Shown: positions 17,837 to 27,099, counted from the stretch's first letter. The stretch is 64,000 bases of DNA from Salibacterium aidingense DSM 18341 (GCF_000429685.1 NZ_AUCI01000009.1:62001-126000); one strand, 5' to 3'. Numbers and translations: made by a program. Notes: a model not told the origin generated them from the letters alone.

Positions 17837-18563
17837 ATGGCAGCAAAAATCAGCATACGTTTCATTATCATCATAGCGGGATCTTTAGCAATAGCGTTTC
17901 TCGTTTATCAGTACTTACAAAGTTTAGAAGAAACCAGCATCGTGTTTGTAGCTTCTTCCACGATAGAAGCAAATACAGAAATTAGTACGGAAGATGTCGA
18001 AGCTGTGGAAGTAGATGCTCAATCTGCTGACATTCTTGCCGCGGACGGTATTCAATCTGCAGAAGAAGTGACAGGCGGGTTTGCTTTAGAAGAGATAGAA
18101 TCTGGGGAGGTTTTAACCCTGGATGAAGATACGATTGTTTTTCCGGAGGACAGGCAGCTGTATTTAACCGCTGCCGGAGAAACCGATTTGTCTGCTTTTA
18201 TTCCAATGGATAAACGAGTGATTACTGTAGCCCTGGAACCGGACGCAGCCGTCAACAATGTGCTGGAAAAAGGAGACTGGGTGGATGTTATTTACCAGCC
18301 AGGAGGAGGACGATACCACGTATTCTGAAATGATATTGCAGCAGGTTGATGTATTTCAGGCGGAAGAAATAGAGGCAGGAGCAAATGGAGGCGGCAAGGC
18401 AGGAATGGTCCAGCACGTATCACTGCTTCTCTCGCCGCAGGATGCCGTTACTCTGACTAATGCCAGACAGCAGGGAGAGATTGACTTAATGATGAATCCA
18501 TGGAACGGGGAACAGACAGAGGTTTCACCAGTCAGTCTGACTCCCCAGGGGGAGAGTGAATAA
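17837..18563 (+). pseudogene. cpaB: CpaB/RcpC-type pilus assembly protein, frameshifted
   Basis: The first frame gives an N-terminal membrane anchor (about 8-27) and an SAF-like domain (SSTIEANTEISTEDVEAVEV, then GGFALEEIESGEVL), and stops at 18328. The continuation, from EDDTTYSEMILQQVDVFQAEE through the RcpC-like VSLLLSPQDAVTLTNARQQGEI, is in the next frame and ends at 18563. Removing one G near 18301-18303 gives an unbroken protein of 241 residues. RcpC/CpaB proteins are periplasmic or cell-wall-side partners of Tad pilus assembly. The gene is followed two bases later by cpaE. Whether the extra base is biological or an error cannot be judged here. Confidence 0.8.
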
Positions 18564-18565
18564 CC

Positions 18566-19831
18566 ATGACAGCAGAACAAAAAACTCCGGTTTCATCGAG
18601 CATGACAGTTGTTCCCTGCGGACTCGACCCAACTTTCCTGCAGGCTTTACATAAACATATAGAAAAACATCTGCCCTTTGTAGAACTTGCCCCTGTTTAC
18701 GATTCAGTAGAAACTCTTCCGGCCGCTGTTGATGACGTGGAAGCAGATGTTGCCCTTCTTTCCCTGGACCAACTCAAAAATGCAGCCAAGGATCAGGAGG
18801 AGCTTATCGAAGCAGGCTTCAAGAAAATTATACTCGTGACAAAAGGACTTGATCCTTTTCGTTCTCGTATCCCGCTGAAAGAACCTTATGTTGAAATGAT
18901 GTACGAGCGGACTCCGATGCGGATTATAGCCGAACGAATGGTCACTTTTGAATCCAGTACTTCTCCAAGACTGTACACCAATGTTCACCCTGAAAACGAA
19001 AAACGGGAAACAGGCAGAAATATTCTTTTTTATTCAGCAAAAGGCGGGATAGGCAAGACCACGGTTTGTTTAAACACGGCAGCTCAACTGGCGCAAAAGG
19101 GGTATAACATCCTTGTGGTCGATTTTGCTACGTTTGGTTCGATTGGGCTTCAGCTTCAGCTTCCCCGTCAGGACCGTGGGTTATCTGACATTATTGGTGC
19201 TTTGGAACAGCCGACCATCGGTACAGAGGAACTGAACCAGACTATTCGATCTGCTGTTACTTCCGTGGATGTGCACGGCCATTCGATGGATATATTAACG
19301 GCTGGTTCCGCCATGAAAATGACGTCGCTGGATTTGAAAAAAACGGATGCGATTTTGGAAGGAATCCAGGACAGCTCGTATGATTTTATTCTTATGGATA
19401 CCTCCTCCGATTTGACGGAGAAAAATATAGCGCTGATGAGTTTTTCGACAGATATTATGTTTTTAACGACAACGGATCTGGCTGCGAACTGGGCCCTTCT
19501 TGCTGCACTGGATTTAGTAGATACCCTGAATCAGCCGATGCAGAATCGTTATTTGCTCCTGAACCACTATCAGGATGCTTTAGGCTTTCCGGTACCAGAG
19601 CTTGAATCGATATTGTCCATGAGCATTTCGGTAGTGATACCGGATAAGTATGAACAAATTCAAGGGTACGCCAACCGCGGTATTCTGATTGCCGAAAAGT
19701 CGAACCTGAAACTGAATCGATATTACCGACAGGTGGCTCATCTGATTTCCCCGGTATTTACGGCGAAAGAACTTGGAGAGCGCAGCATGAAGCGGCGTCA
19801 GAAAAAGAAGAAGGGAGCGGCACAGGTATGA
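18566..19831 (+). CDS. cpaE: TadZ/CpaE-type ATPase of pilus localisation
   Basis: 421 residues. N-terminal domain (about 14-125) resembles an atypical receiver without phosphorylation site; C-terminal MinD/ParA-like ATPase has the deviant Walker A SAKGGIGKTT (157-166), VVDFATFGSIGL as the A' motif and YDFILMDTSSD as Walker B. TadZ proteins mark the site of Tad machine assembly at the membrane and bind the secretion ATPase. The basic C-terminus RRQKKKKG may contact membrane. ATG 18566 has GGGGGAG nine bases upstream. It overlaps cpaF by four bases. Confidence 0.88.
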   Translation: MTAEQKTPVSSSMTVVPCGLDPTFLQALHKHIEKHLPFVELAPVYDSVETLPAAVDDVEADVALLSLDQLKNAAKDQEELIEAGFKKIILVTKGLDPFRSRIPLKEPYVEMMYERTPMRIIAERMVTFESSTSPRLYTNVHPENEKRETGRNILFYSAKGGIGKTTVCLNTAAQLAQKGYNILVVDFATFGSIGLQLQLPRQDRGLSDIIGALEQPTIGTEELNQTIRSAVTSVDVHGHSMDILTAGSAMKMTSLDLKKTDAILEGIQDSSYDFILMDTSSDLTEKNIALMSFSTDIMFLTTTDLAANWALLAALDLVDTLNQPMQNRYLLLNHYQDALGFPVPELESILSMSISVVIPDKYEQIQGYANRGILIAEKSNLKLNRYYRQVAHLISPVFTAKELGERSMKRRQKKKKGAAQV

Positions 19832-21204
19832 GCATTGAGGAGGCGATCAAACAGAAGCAGTATCAGGAGGACAGAGAAGAGGCCTCCGAGCAGTATAAAG
19901 AAGAACGCCTGCATGAGCTCAAGCAGACGATTCGGGAAAAGCTGATGAAAGAAAATAACCAAAACAACCGCCTGCTTCTTGAGCCTGAAAGGCTGTCTGC
20001 GTCGATTTGGTCAAATCTCGAAAAAGAAACTGATCATGCGTTTAGGGATCTGCTGTTGTCAAATTACGAAAAAAGAACTGTGGCGGAGGATATTCAGCAG
20101 CAGCTCGTCGGTTTTGGGGTGATTGATCCATTAATTAAACGAAGCGATATCACCGAAATTATGGTGAATGGGACGGAAGAAATTTTCATTGAGAAACAGG
20201 GAGTATTGGAGCGTGCCATTGATGAAGACGGTCATGAGATTTCCTTCACCAGCGAGCAGGAGGTCCTGAATATCATTGAAAAGATCGTTGCCCCGATTAA
20301 CCGGAAGGTAGATGAAAGTGATCCGATTGTGGATGCGAGACTCCCGGACGGCTCCCGTGTCAACATTGTAATTCGGCCCATTTCACTAGACGGCCCTATT
20401 ATCACGATTCGAAAATTTCCGGAACGTCCTTATTCGATGGAGGAGCTTGTTTCTTTCGGGGCCTTGGATGAAGAAACGTCAGCGTTTCTGGAACAACTGG
20501 TCCGGGCGAAATATAACATTGTCATTTCAGGTGGCACGGGTTCAGGGAAAACGACTTTCCTCAACGCACTCAGTGCTTCGATTCCCAATCGGGAACGGAT
20601 TATTACGGTAGAAGATTCCGCCGAACTGAAGCTGAACCAGATCGATAACCTTGTACGGCTGGAAACGAGGCCTCCAAATATTGAAGAAAAAGGGGAGGTA
20701 TCCATGAGAGACCTCGTGCGGACAGCGCTGCGGATGCGTCCGGATCGGATTGTGGTCGGGGAAGTCCGTGGCGGAGAAGCATTGGACATGCTCCAGGCCA
20801 TGAATACAGGGCATGATGGTTCGTTAACGACCGGACACGCGAATTCGGCGGATGACATGCTTTCCAGACTTGAAACGATGGTCCTGATGTCTGGACTTGA
20901 ACTTCCTATACCAGCGATACGCAGACAGATTGCTTCTTCTGTGGAACTTATCGTCCAGTTGGGGCGGCTCCGTGATGGATCAAGAAAAGTCCTGCAGCTC
21001 ACAGAAATAAAGCAGCTGGAAAACAATGAAATCCAGACAACCGATATCTTGAAGTGGGAAACGGACCCGAAACGGAGCACCAGAGAAAAATTAGAAGGAG
21101 CCCTGCAGCCGACCGGCGAGGAAATGACGCAGACGGAAAAGTGGGAAGGCGCCGGATTCAGCACCTTTCGAATTAAAAATTCCCCGATGGTGAGGGGACA
21201 ATGA
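19828..21204 (+). CDS. cpaF: Tad pilus secretion ATPase TadA/CpaF
   Basis: 458 residues. N-terminal charged helices (1-90), then the type II/IV secretion ATPase core: Walker A GGTGSGKTT (235-243), Asp box around TVEDSAELKL, Walker B RMRPDRIVVGEVRGGEALDM and His box TGHDGSLTTGHANS. It powers assembly of the Flp pilus from the cytoplasmic face, working on TadB/TadC. Start ATG overlaps the cpaE stop (ATGA), and its own stop overlaps tadB, so three genes are translationally coupled. Confidence 0.95.
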   Translation: MSIEEAIKQKQYQEDREEASEQYKEERLHELKQTIREKLMKENNQNNRLLLEPERLSASIWSNLEKETDHAFRDLLLSNYEKRTVAEDIQQQLVGFGVIDPLIKRSDITEIMVNGTEEIFIEKQGVLERAIDEDGHEISFTSEQEVLNIIEKIVAPINRKVDESDPIVDARLPDGSRVNIVIRPISLDGPIITIRKFPERPYSMEELVSFGALDEETSAFLEQLVRAKYNIVISGGTGSGKTTFLNALSASIPNRERIITVEDSAELKLNQIDNLVRLETRPPNIEEKGEVSMRDLVRTALRMRPDRIVVGEVRGGEALDMLQAMNTGHDGSLTTGHANSADDMLSRLETMVLMSGLELPIPAIRRQIASSVELIVQLGRLRDGSRKVLQLTEIKQLENNEIQTTDILKWETDPKRSTREKLEGALQPTGEEMTQTEKWEGAGFSTFRIKNSPMVRGQ

Positions 21205-22115
21205 TGAATGCTTTTCTTTTACTGCTGTTCGTATTTTTATCAGCACTTGCCGTACTTACTGCTTTTCTGGATCTACTCACATTATTTGCAAAAAAGAGAC
21301 TGCCTTATCAGAAAGGGGTCAGAAAACGCTGGAAGGAAGCGGGGGTCTACCGGGAGACGGTGGAAAAGAGAAAACGGCAGAAAACCAATAAGACATTGGA
21401 TCAGGCCGATGTATTTGTCTTTTTGCTGGGAGCTTTTGCATTGTTTTGTATTGGTCTTGTGTTTTTTCGAACGACAGTTCTTGCTGTGCTTTTCAGCCTG
21501 CTGGCCCTTTATTTTCCTAAATATCGAAGGGGACGGCTGGAGCGGAAAAAAACACAGCTTTTTCTGCAGCAATTCCGGAGTGCGATGGGATCTATCGCCA
21601 GCTCTATCCGTGCCGGGGCCTCCCTGCAGATTGCTTTAAAGAGGTGCGAGGATGATTTGAAAAAAGAACTTATCGCCCACAAATCACAGCCGGTATTAGA
21701 GGAAATGAATGAAATAAATCATGATATTCAGTTCGGTATGTCGGTGGATGAAGCTCTCCGTCAGTTTAAAGAAAAAATGCAGCTGGAAGACGTAACACAA
21801 TTCGTGGATTCCTTACTGGCCGTCCGTTCCAAGGGCGGCAATATTACTCAGGTTATTCAGAATACATCCGAACGGATATCGGACAAGATAATGGTCCAGC
21901 AGGAAATACAGGTAGCTACGGCTCAAAAACGAATGGAAGCAAATATACTCAGTATTTTTCCGGTCGTTATCGTGTTACTCATTATGGTGGTGAGTCCAGA
22001 TTATCTGCAGCCGATGTACGAGTCGGCGGCCGGTACGTTCATGCTGTTCATCGGCGCGTTACTGCTTCTGGCCAATTTCTTTATCGGCAAAAAGGTAACA
22101 AACATTGACTTGTAG
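21201..22115 (+). CDS. tadB: Tad pilus inner platform protein TadB
   Basis: 304 residues. Membrane segments near the N-terminus (about 2-24), at 75-110, and two at the C-terminus surround a cytoplasmic T2SSF domain with FRSAMGSIASSIRAGASLQIAL (about 128-149) and LAVRSKGGNITQVIQNTSERI. Platform subunit that couples the TadA ATPase to pilin extraction. An in-frame ATG at 21204 is an equally possible start. Confidence 0.9.
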   Translation: MMNAFLLLLFVFLSALAVLTAFLDLLTLFAKKRLPYQKGVRKRWKEAGVYRETVEKRKRQKTNKTLDQADVFVFLLGAFALFCIGLVFFRTTVLAVLFSLLALYFPKYRRGRLERKKTQLFLQQFRSAMGSIASSIRAGASLQIALKRCEDDLKKELIAHKSQPVLEEMNEINHDIQFGMSVDEALRQFKEKMQLEDVTQFVDSLLAVRSKGGNITQVIQNTSERISDKIMVQQEIQVATAQKRMEANILSIFPVVIVLLIMVVSPDYLQPMYESAAGTFMLFIGALLLLANFFIGKKVTNIDL

Positions 22116-22125
22116 GTGATGAAAA

Positions 22126-23013
22126 ATGGAATTGGTTATTTCTGTGCTTGTTTTCCTTGTGCTTTCCCTCATTTTCTTTCCGGCAGCTTCCCTGCGTGCG
22201 ATACTGCTCCGCAAAAAACTGATGAAGGCCGCGCCGGAAGAAAAAGTCCAGCGGAAAGGAATCCTGGAACGATTTACTCCGCTTGTACAAAGCATGAGGC
22301 TTGCCTTGAACATCCGCCTTACTCACCAAAAAAAAGCCTGGCTCCAGTCAAAGCTGAACCGGGCAGGCTACCAGGACAGGATGTCCGTCGATCATTTTGT
22401 TACGTTCAAAGTGCTGTCTGCTGCAACGGGTGCTGTTTATTTTCTGTTTCTCGGAGCAGTTAGCGGAAATGCTACCATGCTTTTCCTGGCCGCAGCTGCC
22501 CTGCCGCTCGGATACAAAATACCAGATGTATGGCTCTCCGGAAGAATAAAGGCCAGACAGGAAAAAATAAGGCGGGAGCTTCCCTATGTTCTGAACGCCA
22601 TTTCTATCCTGGCCGATGCAGGAACGAATTTATTCCCCGCCATTCAGGAGGTTGCGGAGAAACAAAAGGGCGAGTTTTCAAAGGAGCTGACGCAGGTGAT
22701 CCGGGATGTCAACATGGGAATTTCTCAAGGCAAGGCCTTGGAAGAAGTGGGGTATCGCTGCCAGGTCGATGAAGTGAGCAGGTTTGTTTCGGCTATCACC
22801 CAGAACCTTGAAAGAGGCAGCGCCGGAATAACCGAAACACTGAGACTACAGGCAGCAGAGGTGTGGGAACGCAGGAAAAAACACGCGCAGCAGCTGGGGG
22901 AACAGGCATCTATGAAACTATTTCTTCCCCTGGTGCTGCTGGCGCTGCCTGCCATGATGATTTTCATGATAGGCCCTGTCGTTCTAAGTCTGCTTGACTT
23001 TTTTCAGAGTTGA
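22126..23013 (+). CDS. tadC: Tad pilus inner platform protein TadC
   Basis: 295 residues with the same layout as TadB: N-terminal membrane segment, central pair at about 95-130, T2SSF domain RRELPYVLNAISILADAGTN (about 147-166) with AITQNLERGSAGITETLRLQA, and a final hydrophobic hairpin. TadB and TadC are usually encoded next to each other and form the platform together. AGGTGATGAAAA precedes the ATG. Confidence 0.9.
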   Translation: MELVISVLVFLVLSLIFFPAASLRAILLRKKLMKAAPEEKVQRKGILERFTPLVQSMRLALNIRLTHQKKAWLQSKLNRAGYQDRMSVDHFVTFKVLSAATGAVYFLFLGAVSGNATMLFLAAAALPLGYKIPDVWLSGRIKARQEKIRRELPYVLNAISILADAGTNLFPAIQEVAEKQKGEFSKELTQVIRDVNMGISQGKALEEVGYRCQVDEVSRFVSAITQNLERGSAGITETLRLQAAEVWERRKKHAQQLGEQASMKLFLPLVLLALPAMMIFMIGPVVLSLLDFFQS

Positions 23014-23056
23014 CAGACCAGCCCAGGTAATCAAGAAAAGGGGGGAGGAAAAAGAC

Positions 23057-24871
23057 ATGAAACAGTTACGCACAAGCCTGGCTTTATTTCTCGCTGTTTT
23101 TCTGGTTATCCAGCCGGCAGCCGGTTCTGCTTCACTCCTGCTGCTTTCGGCATCAGCAGAAGAGGGGGAGGAAGAAAAAGACTCTCCTGTCCCGAAAATC
23201 GATCGGGCAGATGAGTCCGCCAGCCGGGAAGATGGCGGCGGTAATGACCTGCCCGATCCGGGATCCGGCGGGGGAAATGAAGACGGCGGAAATCCCGGCG
23301 GATCGGATGGTCACCCGGGCAGCGGTGAGAACAATCCAGGCGGGGACGGCACCTCCGGGAGTTCCGGCGAAGATCCGGGCAGCGAAGGAAGCAGTTCCGG
23401 AAACGGAGATTCTAATGAAAAAGACGATGGTTCTGCATCATCCGGGGAAGAAGATCCTGGAGCAGATGGTTCCGGAGGAGATGGTACACAAGGGGAAGAC
23501 GGAGATGATGGCCAAACAGGGGAAGAGGGAACAAAGGACAACGAAGAAACCAATAGAAATCCCGGTGGTTCTGTCACACGCGGGGAGAATGAACAGTTAA
23601 AAGATATATTAAGGGATATCAAAAACAGTGACGAAGCACTCGGAAGTTTGAGCAATATTCTTGATGGAGACGCGAAAGGAAAAAATCTTACAGCGATTGC
23701 CCTCGCCTTAGCCGGATCAGCGGACAAGGATAACGATGGCTATACGAAGACTATCAACACGATACAAGATAGTTTATCTGCCAGACAGTATCAGAAATTA
23801 GTTAATGAATTTGGATTAGAGGAAAACTTGTCTCAAAGAAACTATTTAACAAAACAAATAAAAATAATTCAAGATGATGATTTGAGAGAAAATTTTATTA
23901 ATAAAATTAATAATTTTGAAAGAGAATCTCGTTCAGGGAGGATTCACGCGGGTCTCTTTAACGGTATACTGGATAAACCGGTAAACATGGCTAAGAATGG
24001 TTTTCAAACTGTAACAAATGGAGCTTTAAACAGTCTGGACAGGCACATGGAAGCGTTTGGTATGATGGTTGATAATGTATCGGAACGATTCCAAACGATG
24101 GCCGACGCGGGAGCAGCCAAGGCTGAAAAGTCTTTGAAACATGCAGACATGAAAAGGGGAGCAGCGAAAGGAAATACATGGAAGAATATGAAGACTGTTG
24201 CAGCAGAATGGACGAATAAGGGAATGGCACAGGTGTTACCAGCAGTAAGCAATGGCTTTTCCCGGATGAGCCAGTTTGGGGAGACTGTTGCTAATTCCAA
24301 TGCCGGCAAAGCTGTTGGAGATTTGCTGAAAAGTGGACAACAGGCAGCGGGCAATGCTTGGAACAGTGCCACGAATGTCGTCAACAAGGCAATGGATTCG
24401 AAAATTGGTAAAGGGATACGAAACATAGCATCTTCTCCGGTAGGTAAGATGGCAGGAGGGGCTTTGAGCGGATTATCTCTTTATGATGGATACAACAAAG
24501 TCACGTCTGGTGATGGCTGGCAGGACACTGTTGGTGGATATGCTGACATCGCCAGCGGCGGACTTGGCCTGGCTGCTGTAGCCGCAACAACTGTATTTGC
24601 CGGTACAGCCGCGGCGGCAGCCGCACCTATTCTTGCTACGGGGGCTGCTGTAGCCGGAGTTGTTTCTCTAGGGATTACCTACGGACCAAAACTTGTTAAT
24701 ACCTGGAACAATTCCAAAGTTGGAAAAAGCGTTAATAAGTTTGCTAAAAATACATGGAATACGGCAAAGGATGCTGCAGGAAACGCGGCCTCTGCTGCTA
24801 AAGACGCAGTCAAGAATGTAGGAGACAGCATTACTTCCGGTATTTCCAGTTTATTTGGAGGAAGCAGCTAG
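23057..24871 (+). CDS. Secreted low-complexity protein of Tad locus
   Basis: 604 residues, function not recognised. A Sec signal peptide (1-34) is followed by an acidic Gly/Ser/Asp/Pro-rich stretch to about residue 180, a mostly helical polar middle (about 185-440), and a C-terminal part with ASGGLGLAAVAATTVFAG and TAAAAAAPILATGAAVAG hydrophobic segments (about 500-545), then an Ala/Lys-rich helix ending DSITSGISSLFG. That C-terminal style resembles the scaffold of Firmicute LXG/WXG-type exported toxins, but no toxin domain or LXG motif is visible. Start ATG 23057 follows GGGGGGAGG; an in-frame upstream start lies inside tadC. Could be a pilus tip or surface adhesin exported or anchored by the Tad system; that is inference from position. 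Confidence 0.7.
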   Translation: MKQLRTSLALFLAVFLVIQPAAGSASLLLLSASAEEGEEEKDSPVPKIDRADESASREDGGGNDLPDPGSGGGNEDGGNPGGSDGHPGSGENNPGGDGTSGSSGEDPGSEGSSSGNGDSNEKDDGSASSGEEDPGADGSGGDGTQGEDGDDGQTGEEGTKDNEETNRNPGGSVTRGENEQLKDILRDIKNSDEALGSLSNILDGDAKGKNLTAIALALAGSADKDNDGYTKTINTIQDSLSARQYQKLVNEFGLEENLSQRNYLTKQIKIIQDDDLRENFINKINNFERESRSGRIHAGLFNGILDKPVNMAKNGFQTVTNGALNSLDRHMEAFGMMVDNVSERFQTMADAGAAKAEKSLKHADMKRGAAKGNTWKNMKTVAAEWTNKGMAQVLPAVSNGFSRMSQFGETVANSNAGKAVGDLLKSGQQAAGNAWNSATNVVNKAMDSKIGKGIRNIASSPVGKMAGGALSGLSLYDGYNKVTSGDGWQDTVGGYADIASGGLGLAAVAATTVFAGTAAAAAAPILATGAAVAGVVSLGITYGPKLVNTWNNSKVGKSVNKFAKNTWNTAKDAAGNAASAAKDAVKNVGDSITSGISSLFGGSS

Positions 24872-24873
24872 AG

Positions 24874-25587
24874 ATGAGGAGAAAAAGATCTTTTCTGATC
24901 TTCCTCCTGATGGCCATCAATATCATAACAGGATGCAGTTCCAATGCTGCATCTTCCCCCCAACATGGGGGCCAGGGGGAAATGAGTCAGCAGAATATGG
25001 ATGAAAAATGGCTTCACCGCATGGAACAAAGAGGTATGACCGAAGCACTGGCTTCGGCAGAGGCAGAAGAGGAATCAAAAGAACATGCTTCGGAGGAAGT
25101 AGATAAGGCATCCATTCGAGCAGAAGGGCAGGCTCTCATTGAAGAAAGCAACTGGAAAGCCACGACTTTGAACATTACAGAAAAAGACCATAAAGAATTT
25201 GAAGAGCAGACACTGACATATTTCGAAGAAGACATGCTGGAACGATATCCACCCGTACAGAAGGATACCATCGACATGCTGGCGACAATGATGACAGAAG
25301 ACGGCGAAGATTTAGTTGTCACGGGTGTGATCCGCAATGGGTATGAAGATAAGGCATTCGAACGAGACGAATTGGAAAATGGTACGATTACACTGAGAAA
25401 TGGAACGATGAACAGACTCGCAGGTTCTCCATTTGATCCATACTTGTCCAAATCAGTACTGCAGCCGGGAGAGGCCCTACCTTTCAGACATCGTTTCAAA
25501 GAAGAAAAGATTCGGATTAAAGGTTTTGATTATGATGCTTACGGTTATTACCTGCACTATACTTTAAAAAAGGAGGAAGAAAAGTGA
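24874..25587 (+). CDS. Lipoprotein with SLAP-like domain
   Basis: 237 residues. Signal peptide with lipobox ITGC (Cys21). The C-terminal third has the order VVTGVIRNGYED, NGTITLRNGTMNR, VLQPGEALPF..RF, which resembles SLAP domains of Firmicute surface proteins (a short beta module with the I-R-N-G motif). The middle is acidic and helical. It begins three bases after the secreted 604-residue protein and overlaps the pilin gene, so it may be a cell-envelope partner of one of them. The SLAP match is from memory of motif order and is tentative. Confidence 0.65.
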   Translation: MRRKRSFLIFLLMAINIITGCSSNAASSPQHGGQGEMSQQNMDEKWLHRMEQRGMTEALASAEAEEESKEHASEEVDKASIRAEGQALIEESNWKATTLNITEKDHKEFEEQTLTYFEEDMLERYPPVQKDTIDMLATMMTEDGEDLVVTGVIRNGYEDKAFERDELENGTITLRNGTMNRLAGSPFDPYLSKSVLQPGEALPFRHRFKEEKIRIKGFDYDAYGYYLHYTLKKEEEK

Positions 25588-25757
25588 AAAATTTGATGAA
25601 AAGGTTCTGGAAGGAAGAGGATGGACAGGCATTAAGTGAATATGGTGTCATACTTGGCATCATTCTTGTTGGTGTCATTGGTGCGATTACCGCATTAAGT
25701 GATCAAATCCTATCTGTGTTCGAGAGTATTACCGACTCCCTGAATATAGGTGGATAA
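25584..25757 (+). CDS. flp: Flp-type pilin (57 residues)
   Basis: Major pilin candidate of the Tad pilus. The product starts VKNLMKRFWKEEDG and continues QALSEYGVILGIILVG: a short basic leader, Gly at the prepilin cleavage point, Glu five residues later and the Flp Glu-Tyr pair, then one hydrophobic helix. The GTG at 25584 overlaps the preceding stop (GTGA) and has AGGAGGAAG six bases upstream; an ATG at 25596 would also keep the cleavage site. The prepilin peptidase gene follows 27 bases later. Only one Flp gene is seen in the window. Confidence 0.92.
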   Translation: MKNLMKRFWKEEDGQALSEYGVILGIILVGVIGAITALSDQILSVFESITDSLNIGG

Positions 25758-25784
25758 GAAAATGACAGGAAAGGGGATACAATT

Positions 25785-26261
25785 TTGATAGTGATATTAC
25801 TCATAGCTGTTCTATTAATCTCTTCAGCTTATACAGACATAAAACAGAATCGTATCCCCAACTATTTTATAGTCATGATCCTAATTTTCAGTATGCTCTA
25901 TTTATTAGTAAACAACCCTGCTGAATGGTGGAGTTATGCCCTTAGTATGGCTGCTACACTCGTGCTTTTTTTTCTGCTCTGGGTCATCGGATTTTTGGGT
26001 GCAGGGGATGCCAAACTGGCAGCTGCTGCCGCCCTCACTTTATCTTTTCCTGATACATACTGGTTTTGGATCTTATCCATTGGAGGCGGCGTGTTGTTTT
26101 CAATCCTCCAAATGCTACGTTATAACGGCCCACGGGCTATCATAGATATTCTTTGGAGATGGTGGCTTAGTATCATGTATAAAACCGATAAACGGGAGAG
26201 TTCGGTCACTTTTCCCTTTGCCCCGGTCATAGCTCTGACCTGGATGGTGATCGTATGGTAA
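25785..26261 (+). CDS. tadV: Prepilin peptidase TadV/CpaA
   Basis: 158 residues, A24 aspartic peptidase. Catalytic Asp18 in YTDIKQNRIPN and Asp75 in GAGDAKL are both present, with about five membrane segments. It should cleave Flp, TadE and the TadG-like protein after the Gly. The start is TTG at 25785, supported by AAAGGGGATA upstream and by the position of the first membrane segment; no ATG fits. It overlaps tadE by seven bases. Confidence 0.92.
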   Translation: MIVILLIAVLLISSAYTDIKQNRIPNYFIVMILIFSMLYLLVNNPAEWWSYALSMAATLVLFFLLWVIGFLGAGDAKLAAAAALTLSFPDTYWFWILSIGGGVLFSILQMLRYNGPRAIIDILWRWWLSIMYKTDKRESSVTFPFAPVIALTWMVIVW

Positions 26262-26668
26262 AACAAATAAAAAAACTAGTTCATAATGAACGAGGGCAGG
26301 CTTTATCTGAATTCGCCGTCGTGATGCCGGTGCTGATTATGTTTATTGTAGGAGGACTTCTGCTTGGGACAGTGGCTTACAACCAAATGATTGTAGTCGC
26401 AGCAGCGAATCAGGGGGCCCGCACCGGGGCAGCTGTTATTGCAGAGGAAGGCAGTTCGACCTTCGATGCAGCCGATCGAGCCCGGCAAACGGCAGAAAAC
26501 ACGCTCTCCTTTGCAGCAGGCGGAAATTGTGGGAATGTGAACCCAGCCAGGAGCGGTGATGACTTTGTTGTTGAAGTGCACTGCGATTATAATGTACCGC
26601 TTTCGTTTCTTTCAAACGGCGGCTCGTTTCAATTAACCCATGAATCGGAATACCGTATCTTTGATTAA
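26255..26668 (+). CDS. tadE: TadE-family pseudopilin
   Basis: 137 residues. A processing site NERG then QALSEFAVVMPVLIMF (about 12-30) gives Gly followed by Glu at +5, as in type IV prepilins and TadE. The extracytoplasmic part contains Cys pairs (GNCGN and VHCDY) that might form a disulfide. Minor pilin of the Tad pilus. Confidence 0.9.
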   Translation: MVKQIKKLVHNERGQALSEFAVVMPVLIMFIVGGLLLGTVAYNQMIVVAAANQGARTGAAVIAEEGSSTFDAADRARQTAENTLSFAAGGNCGNVNPARSGDDFVVEVHCDYNVPLSFLSNGGSFQLTHESEYRIFD

Positions 26669-26682
26669 GGGGACTCTCAATC

Positions 26683-27099
26683 ATGAAAGATGTATTAAAA
26701 AGGGAAGAAGGTTTTGTGGCACCGTTTGTTGCTCTCATGATCCCCGTATTCATCGCGCTATGCGGTCTGCTTGTGGACGGAGGGTTATTGGCGGCTAATC
26801 ACATTAAACTTTCAGGAGCGGTGGATGCAGCGGCTCATGGGGCTCTCGACTCATATGATGAGACAGCTTGGGAAGAAGACGATGAAATTGAATTACAGGC
26901 GTCCGAAGCCAGGAATCTTGCTGTTCACTACCTTCATGAGAATCATCCGGAAGCCCGTATAGATTTATTTCAATCCGATTCTCATTCTGTTTATGTCGAG
27001 GCATCTGCTCCTTCCCCTTTGTTTTTTATGAAAATAGCAGGTTTTAATGAAGTGTCTATTGAGGCCTCTGCCGGAGCAACGCTTGGGGAAGGAGAGTAG
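26683..27099 (+). CDS. Short TadG-like pseudopilin
   Basis: 138 residues. N-terminal EEGFVAPFVALMIPVFIALCGLLVDGG (about 8-34) is the TadE/TadG-type hydrophobic start with the V-D-G pair; the next block AANHIKLSGAVDAAAHGAL matches TadG-like proteins. Full TadG proteins are several hundred residues with a von Willebrand A domain; this one lacks that part. Fifteen bases after tadE, in the same transcript. Confidence 0.8.
   Translation: MKDVLKREEGFVAPFVALMIPVFIALCGLLVDGGLLAANHIKLSGAVDAAAHGALDSYDETAWEEDDEIELQASEARNLAVHYLHENHPEARIDLFQSDSHSVYVEASAPSPLFFMKIAGFNEVSIEASAGATLGEGE

Noticed and set aside
20430-21164. 244-codon minus-strand frame within cpaF
   Set aside because: It is the antisense of a conserved ATPase; its Ser-rich composition is what reverse translation of this codon usage produces.
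23211-23727. Alternative frames in the Gly/Asp-rich region of the 604-residue secreted protein
   Set aside because: They arise from low-complexity GC-rich DNA; only the frame with signal peptide and strong ribosome site is credible.
23057-25587. Toxin-immunity pair
   Set aside because: The secreted protein lacks an LXG or WXG motif and any visible toxin domain, and the lipoprotein resembles no immunity family, so the idea is kept only as a speculation.
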